From positions 1 through 8,606 of the forward strand of contig JAFSLR010000359.1 of NCBI GenBank assembly GCA_017448375.1: a stretch of 8,606 bases of DNA, written 5' to 3'. The notes beneath the pieces are model-generated. The model had not been told where the DNA came from and did not search any database. It worked only from the letters and a program-made list of their open reading frames with translations. Source of the DNA: Synergistaceae bacterium. Lineage in GTDB: Bacteria; Synergistota; Synergistia; Synergistales; Aminobacteriaceae. Each line of letters begins with the position of its first letter. The first letter of the stretch is position 1. This document shows positions 5,801-8,606 of this stretch, in pieces. A program made the position numbers and the translations under genes.

Positions 5801-8606
5801 AGGCAATTTAGGCAGCAACATCGGCAATCGAAGCCAAGTTACTAACCAGAGACAACAATCGCAGATTTCTTCTGAACAGGGGAATGAAGATAATTCACAG
5901 CTCGGTGTTCCTCAATACGTCGATATTTCAGCCCTCATTGATACTGAACAGAATAATGACGAGAATACTCAGCCATATGACAACGTCAACAGAAGCAATT
6001 TTGATCATCAGTATGACTCCAATTCTCAGCAAAATCTTCAAACTCTCAGCAATAACGTTCAGGATAACGCCAATGTTCAGAACCAGCAGGAACAAGCAAA
6101 ATCTGATGACTATTTGCCGCCGGAAATCATCAAGACTAAAGAGGGCAATATCAAGGTTGAGGGCGCAAAAGTTCAGAGATCATTCATTCCGTCTGAACAT
6201 GCGCAAATTCAGAACGCCGTCAAAAAGGGCAAAACTATGCTGCGAGTCATTTTCGCAAAGCACGGCGAAAAAGATTCTTCCGCTCCTACTGCTAACAACC
6301 CGGAGAAATATTCCTACGACGCTAAACTTACGGGCTATGACGGTTATTTAGGCGATGTTACTACAGGTGCAGGCAACTATACCGATACAGCTCATGCCTT
6401 TTACGGCCTTGAGAACGGCGTTCACTATGTCGGCTTCGCTGATGATAACGGCAATTTTGTCGCCACCTATAACATGAACGATAACTCCTTCTTCATCAAT
6501 GAGGGCAGTGAAACTTCTGGACTCGCACGCAAAATTGAAGCTGAGTTCAAACGACAATTCGGCCATAATCCTACTGCGGAAATTATCAGGCGGCTCGTCA
6601 TGCAAAAGGCCATTAACGCGGGCGAAAATGATTCCGTCGCTGACGCGGCTTCCCGTATCTACATGGCCGAGAATGAATATCTCGCTGCTCAAACGGGCAT
6701 TTCTCTACTCGATATGGCCATGGCTGACAACCTCAGCATTCAGAAGTTCAATAAAACTGGCGAGAACGGCGACAGAGGGAGCACTAAAATCATTCCCGAA
6801 ATGGGCATTGATGGTAATCCAGTTTTCGAAGCTCAAAATGTCGTGTCCCTCTTCAAAAATTCCGACGCTTCTAGCCTCATTCATGAGTTCTGGCACATCT
6901 ACCAAGAAAAAATTAAACGTTTGGGCAATGCTGGCCTCATTAATGAAGGTACTAATCTTTTTGACGACTGGAAAACCATCAGAAGCGACGCAGGGTTGTT
7001 ACGCGCTAATTTCAAAGAGGGGTTATCTCCACAGGAATATGCCAAATGGCTCAATTCTCAGGAGAAAAACGCAGCCAGTTTTGAAAAATATTTCAGAGAA
7101 GGAAAACCTCCTGAAGGCATTTCTCAGAAAATGCTCGCTGTCTTCAACAACTTCAAAGACTGGTTGACTAACATTTACCGCAAAGTCAGAGATATTTTCT
7201 ACACCAATGCTAACGGCAGGCGCATTAACAATTTCGCCATCAGTGATGACATTCGCAACGTCTTTGACCACATCCTTCTGCCTCACAGAAAAGTCAACTT
7301 CAATCAGGCTACAGAGCAGGGGCAGAAGCTCAACTCTTCCTCCGATCCGCAGGGCTTTCAGGAGTTCAGGCAGTCGGGGCTTGACCCGCAGGGGTGGTTC
7401 TCTAAACGTTGGGACAAAATCAAACATTGGGCGGGTAATCTTTTCTCCAGTGCCGCTAAAGCTGGACTTCCTAAATCTCCTACGGATTGGCGCAGTCTCC
7501 CATTCCCGACTCAAGAGACTCAACAGAGATTCATGGACGCTATGAAGGCAGCTCCTAAACTCGGCATAATTGGCAGAATGAGACTGACTGTTAGGGATAT
7601 TGCTGCTTCCATCAAGGGAGGCGATTATTCCGACATCACTAACTCTACCCGCAAAAATGATCCGCAATTACGCCTTAATGAGGCTCTTCAGGCTTTCAGG
7701 AACTTGGGACGCTCTAAAGTCGCCGCCGCCGATAAAGCTGTTACTCTCATGACCAACATCATAAGGCCGCTTAACAAGAAACAGCGCGAATTGCTTAACA
7801 CTTACACCGTCATTCGCGACATTGCAGAGCAGATTGACGAAATGCCTGGCTCGCCTCTATCATTCGGACTCTCTGAACAGGACGCTCGCAAAATGAATGC
7901 TCAACTCGCACGCATGGTTGATGAAGACGAGAAAGTCAAGGACGCAGTTAAACAGCTTGATGATACTAGAAACGCTCAGGTTGAGGAGTTCAAGAAACAG
8001 GCTCATGCTTTAGGCCTCAATTTTGATGATGTCTTCCACTACAAAAATTATTTCAGACGCAGAGTCTTTCAGTACCTTGAAGCCTCAAGAGCAGGAAAAC
8101 ACATTCCTTCAGCACGCGGAAATCTTGATATTCAGGGGCGATATGACGGCGAATTACGCGAGATTATGGGACATAGCTTCTTCATGAAAAGAAAGGGAAC
8201 ACAGCTCGATTACGTTACTGACTACGTGCAGGCTAATGCTGAAGTTCGCGCTCAATTAGCTCAGGACATTGAGACTATGAAAACTTTACAGATCATCAAG
8301 AAAAATCATGACATCGCTTCTGACTTACGCAAACAGCACGGTCTCAAGTCTCAGCAGTTAGAGATTGACTATGACGGCTCGCAGTCTTTCAGCCAGAGCG
8401 GCGAGGAACATAAATCTTTGCTTGACGTTATTCCTGACGGTTACGAGGCTTTTGACCCCTCCGCTACTCGCCTTATTGAGACTGCTAACTCTTCTCAAGA
8501 TAACCTGATGCACATGGTTGCTAATGACATTGCCGAACAGCACGGCTTCCCGCTTGATACCCTTCTCGAAAGATTAGGCATTCAGAATGAGGGCAATCTC
8601 ATGGTC
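2865..8606 (+). CDS. Giant phage polyvalent protein: DdrB-like ParB domain plus zincin metallopeptidase (3' partial)
   Basis: A single frame from TTG 2865 to the window edge, 1914 codons with no stop and no frameshift on hand translation. The C-terminus lies outside. Order of parts: about 40-320, Gly/Ala-rich hydrophobic helical region; about 335-391, coiled coil; about 412-590, DdrB-like ParB-superfamily domain (IRDRS at 455-459, SGNGRTL at 504-510); about 807-1080, Gln/Asn-rich disordered linker; about 1148-1216, Tyr/Gly-rich beta-like segment; about 1320-1440, zincin metallopeptidase (HEFWH at 1340-1344, then YFREGKPP and WLTNIYR); about 1597-1820, an uncharacterised helical block. This multi-domain make-up matches phage and conjugative-element polyvalent proteins, which are thought to enter the host with the DNA. 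DdrB-like proteins of that class are linked to defence against restriction, as with Dar proteins of phage P1. The neighbouring SLT gene and tight coupling support packaging as an ejected virion protein. The domain calls are solid; the anti-restriction role is inferred. Confidence 0.92.
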   Translation, partial: MNFIDEQIARLKKQQSDPNYVAPNLPKIIPQDDNTFTDSGNWLEAAGIGASNMVNNLALGGFAQLLGTPGRGVEWISPFSGSKDNDRARLESWGVSPDIAREAYPDEDSWFTSSAKGLLEAQNFIGDKINQWREQSIGDNPSFGTQVAEGVGSSLGFMGAGLLSALASGSPYAGAIISGLTEAMSESGGVLGDAYRQGLYDDRGLAAANKSLAANAALNGVLNTTLGMFSPWTKNIRNPLTRYAAQSGTEVLNEILQEPSQQTIEKAAHDSLHNGGNFMPALGVHVKDWPQDFSKLLPSVAASSLITSLVKGGIDMSSAQNRQLVRDEWRNRMYDPEETAASLRAELDKRQKLLNQLQRTKALTPDNAKSIDDINNQIRNADKNIATYQDRLKPGYLDYIPNPYDEFSGRVSKVTTRAGQNEYNTAFMLAEADDLITSHNDTFSPNPDYNQDWQIRDRSNISSQNEVKRIADNLDPSSLGDNRHAQNGAPIVFQNEDGKNYVISGNGRTLAIRQAYKYNNEGAKNYRKFIIDNAANFGVDPNIAASMKKPVLVRSLLDKNIDLAQFAADANSNTTQQLNATEKSLDYAKKINEKNLMRHFDPDKNISDNSDFLRELYKLTDPAERNNLTYTQGNTQTFSRQFVDDVANALRAVAFGDTHEHILVGKLNQATDDVSRNISNALNKLAPSFAVLNSSGHSDYNIAQELEDAVINLDRYRNNATQDITVEGQDRTLNMFDDLNLTPEARTILDFFLKYGNKPTEILQGLANYAKLASEQTEDGQGTIDGFATKSDKLTLLNRAFGNTSTRQLQQNTQQVTPQKITAPVQQTAQQSNPAQNIQPTAAQTTQNTPNVTAMNNQQQPQTQAQIQQDNINNPQGSRLVHNRQANSYDEEIQQSKSAPDYSESTDTGDLRLYPQQHNARGYTPFDTIGLKHNQFQELNDSDVPQYADISGLTQNTDNQQATQKPQNNSPNLNDYQGLGNLGSNIGNRSQVTNQRQQSQISSEQGNEDNSQLGVPQYVDISALIDTEQNNDENTQPYDNVNRSNFDHQYDSNSQQNLQTLSNNVQDNANVQNQQEQAKSDDYLPPEIIKTKEGNIKVEGAKVQRSFIPSEHAQIQNAVKKGKTMLRVIFAKHGEKDSSAPTANNPEKYSYDAKLTGYDGYLGDVTTGAGNYTDTAHAFYGLENGVHYVGFADDNGNFVATYNMNDNSFFINEGSETSGLARKIEAEFKRQFGHNPTAEIIRRLVMQKAINAGENDSVADAASRIYMAENEYLAAQTGISLLDMAMADNLSIQKFNKTGENGDRGSTKIIPEMGIDGNPVFEAQNVVSLFKNSDASSLIHEFWHIYQEKIKRLGNAGLINEGTNLFDDWKTIRSDAGLLRANFKEGLSPQEYAKWLNSQEKNAASFEKYFREGKPPEGISQKMLAVFNNFKDWLTNIYRKVRDIFYTNANGRRINNFAISDDIRNVFDHILLPHRKVNFNQATEQGQKLNSSSDPQGFQEFRQSGLDPQGWFSKRWDKIKHWAGNLFSSAAKAGLPKSPTDWRSLPFPTQETQQRFMDAMKAAPKLGIIGRMRLTVRDIAASIKGGDYSDITNSTRKNDPQLRLNEALQAFRNLGRSKVAAADKAVTLMTNIIRPLNKKQRELLNTYTVIRDIAEQIDEMPGSPLSFGLSEQDARKMNAQLARMVDEDEKVKDAVKQLDDTRNAQVEEFKKQAHALGLNFDDVFHYKNYFRRRVFQYLEASRAGKHIPSARGNLDIQGRYDGELREIMGHSFFMKRKGTQLDYVTDYVQANAEVRAQLAQDIETMKTLQIIKKNHDIASDLRKQHGLKSQQLEIDYDGSQSFSQSGEEHKSLLDVIPDGYEAFDPSATRLIETANSSQDNLMHMVANDIAEQHGFPLDTLLERLGIQNEGNLMV
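3300..3430 (+). other. Hydrophobic glycine-rich segment of the giant protein
   Basis: Residues about 146-189 contain VGSSLGFMGAGLLSALASG and AGAIISGLTEAMSESGG, a run of small and hydrophobic residues with Gly spacing like membrane-interacting helices of phage ejection proteins. A second short hydrophobic stretch (VAASSLITSLV) follows near residue 303. This suggests membrane insertion or helix packing in the virion; it was judged by eye. Confidence 0.45.
3867..4043 (+). other. Coiled coil before the ParB-like domain
   Basis: Residues about 335-393 are charged and Leu/Ile-spaced (AASLRAELDKRQKLLNQL, then DINNQIRNADKNI). This predicts two helices in a hairpin that separates the hydrophobic N-terminal part from the DdrB-like domain. 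Confidence 0.55.
4098..4634 (+). other. DdrB-like ParB-superfamily domain
   Basis: Residues about 412-590 of the giant protein. The order matches this family as I know it: EADDLITSH (431-439), NPDY (446-449), QIRDRS (454-459), an IADNLDPSSLG helix, NGAPIVF, then the signature SGNGRTLAIR (504-513) and, near the end, DANSNTTQQLNATE (569-582). In ParB-type folds the NGR region belongs to the nucleotide-binding or catalytic site. Family members occur in phage and plasmid polyvalent proteins rather than in chromosome partition. Biochemical activity (nuclease or CTPase-like) cannot be told from sequence alone. Confidence 0.88.
5694..5723 (+). repeat. VPQYxDISxL motif, copy 1
   Basis: Residues 944-953 read VPQYADISGL inside the disordered linker. 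Eight of ten residues are identical to copy 2, 71 residues further on. Confidence 0.7.
5907..5936 (+). repeat. VPQYxDISxL motif, copy 2
   Basis: Residues 1015-1024 read VPQYVDISAL. Against copy 1, the Gln, Tyr and Asp codons differ synonymously (CAG/CAA, TAT/TAC, GAC/GAT) while the residues stay the same. This is an old repeat kept at protein level, or convergence, rather than a fresh duplication. Confidence 0.7.
6822..7184 (+). other. Zincin-type metallopeptidase domain (polyvalent-protein type)
   Basis: Residues about 1320-1440. HEFWH at 1340-1344 is the HExxH zinc-binding motif: H1340 and H1344 bind the metal and E1341 is catalytic. About 60 residues later comes SFEKYFREGKPP (1405-1416), then VFNNFKDWLTNIYR (1426-1439), which matches from memory the conserved tail of metallopeptidases in phage polyvalent proteins. 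E1400 is the best candidate for the third zinc ligand, aligning with the Glu of the usual E-x-F-A-R-x-F-E block. Here that block reads EKNAASFE, so the Phe and Arg are replaced. The domain could process the giant protein itself or cut a host protein; the substrate is unknown. Confidence 0.85.
7653..8324 (+). other. Uncharacterised helical C-terminal block (large polyvalent protein-associated type)
   Basis: Residues about 1597-1820 are helical and charged, with distinctive points: NYFRRRVFQY (1728-1737), FFMKRKGTQLDYVTDY (ending at 1787), and a following helix to about 1819 (KTLQIIKKNHDI). I recall similar YFR-VLEY and KRKGS-D-TDYL patterns in other giant phage proteins downstream of the same metallopeptidase, but cannot name the family. 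No catalytic motif is evident; a structural or membrane/DNA-contact role is possible. Confidence 0.45.

Larger units (their letters stand above)
5283..6104 (+). other. Gln/Asn-rich disordered linker
   Basis: Residues about 807-1080 are dominated by Gln, Asn, Thr, Ser and Pro (QLQQNTQQVTPQ, MNNQQQPQTQAQIQQDN), with few hydrophobic residues. The first third is the most repetitive, and its DNA is rich in CAG, CAA and ACA. The frame stays open throughout. It probably serves as a flexible tether between the ParB-like and peptidase halves and could help the chain unfold and pass through the tail. A conserved-looking short motif occurs twice within it. Confidence 0.8.

Noticed and set aside
5884..6351. 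155-codon + strand frame over the disordered linker
   Set aside because: The Gln/Asn linker frame stays open through it and connects two recognised domains; low-complexity DNA often leaves alternative frames open.
6499..7167. 222-codon open frame on the + strand in another frame
   Set aside because: It overlaps the HEFWH peptidase frame, has a composition unlike the neighbouring proteins (Ser/Leu/Lys-rich, no domain), and is a shadow of the real gene.
7023..7667. 214-codon open frame on the - strand
   Set aside because: It lies wholly inside the giant + strand frame, across the peptidase tail where family motifs fix the + strand reading. No Shine-Dalgarno or recognisable domain supports it.

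Overview
The window looks like part of the late structural (virion) module of a tailed bacteriophage or prophage. All genes lie on the + strand, tightly packed, each preceded by a purine-rich Shine-Dalgarno sequence. The host cannot be named. Strong Shine-Dalgarno sites, a TTG start and moderate base composition fit a bacterial host, but nothing points to one phylum.

Layout: positions 1-108 hold the last 35 codons of an upstream gene. Positions 113-343 encode a small 76-residue Gly/Ala-rich protein. Positions 347-2860 encode an 837-residue protein with a coiled coil, a central lytic transglycosylase (SLT) domain and a long Pro/Gln/Ser/Asn-rich tail. From a TTG at 2865 one uninterrupted frame runs off the right edge at 8606, at least 1914 codons. 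It has no ATG at its start and no stop in the window, so an ORF caller needing both would miss it, although it fills two thirds of the window.

The giant frame has the architecture of a phage 'polyvalent protein'. In order it carries a hydrophobic glycine-rich N-terminal part, a coiled coil, a DdrB-like ParB-superfamily domain (SGNGRTL motif), a 270-residue Gln/Asn-rich linker with a duplicated VPQYxDISxL motif, an uncharacterised beta-rich segment, a zincin-type metallopeptidase (HEFWH) and an uncharacterised helical C-terminal block. Proteins of this type are thought to be packaged in the virion, injected with the DNA, and to protect it from restriction or modify host functions.

Inferred joint role: the small protein, the SLT protein and the giant protein form an ejection-protein cassette, analogous in order and job (not shown to be homologous) to internal virion proteins gp14/gp15/gp16 of T7-like podoviruses. 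The SLT domain would open peptidoglycan, the hydrophobic parts would help form a conduit, and the giant protein would carry effector domains into the host. No RNA genes, CRISPR arrays, insertion sequences, attachment sites, promoters or terminators were seen, and no gap exceeds 5 bases.
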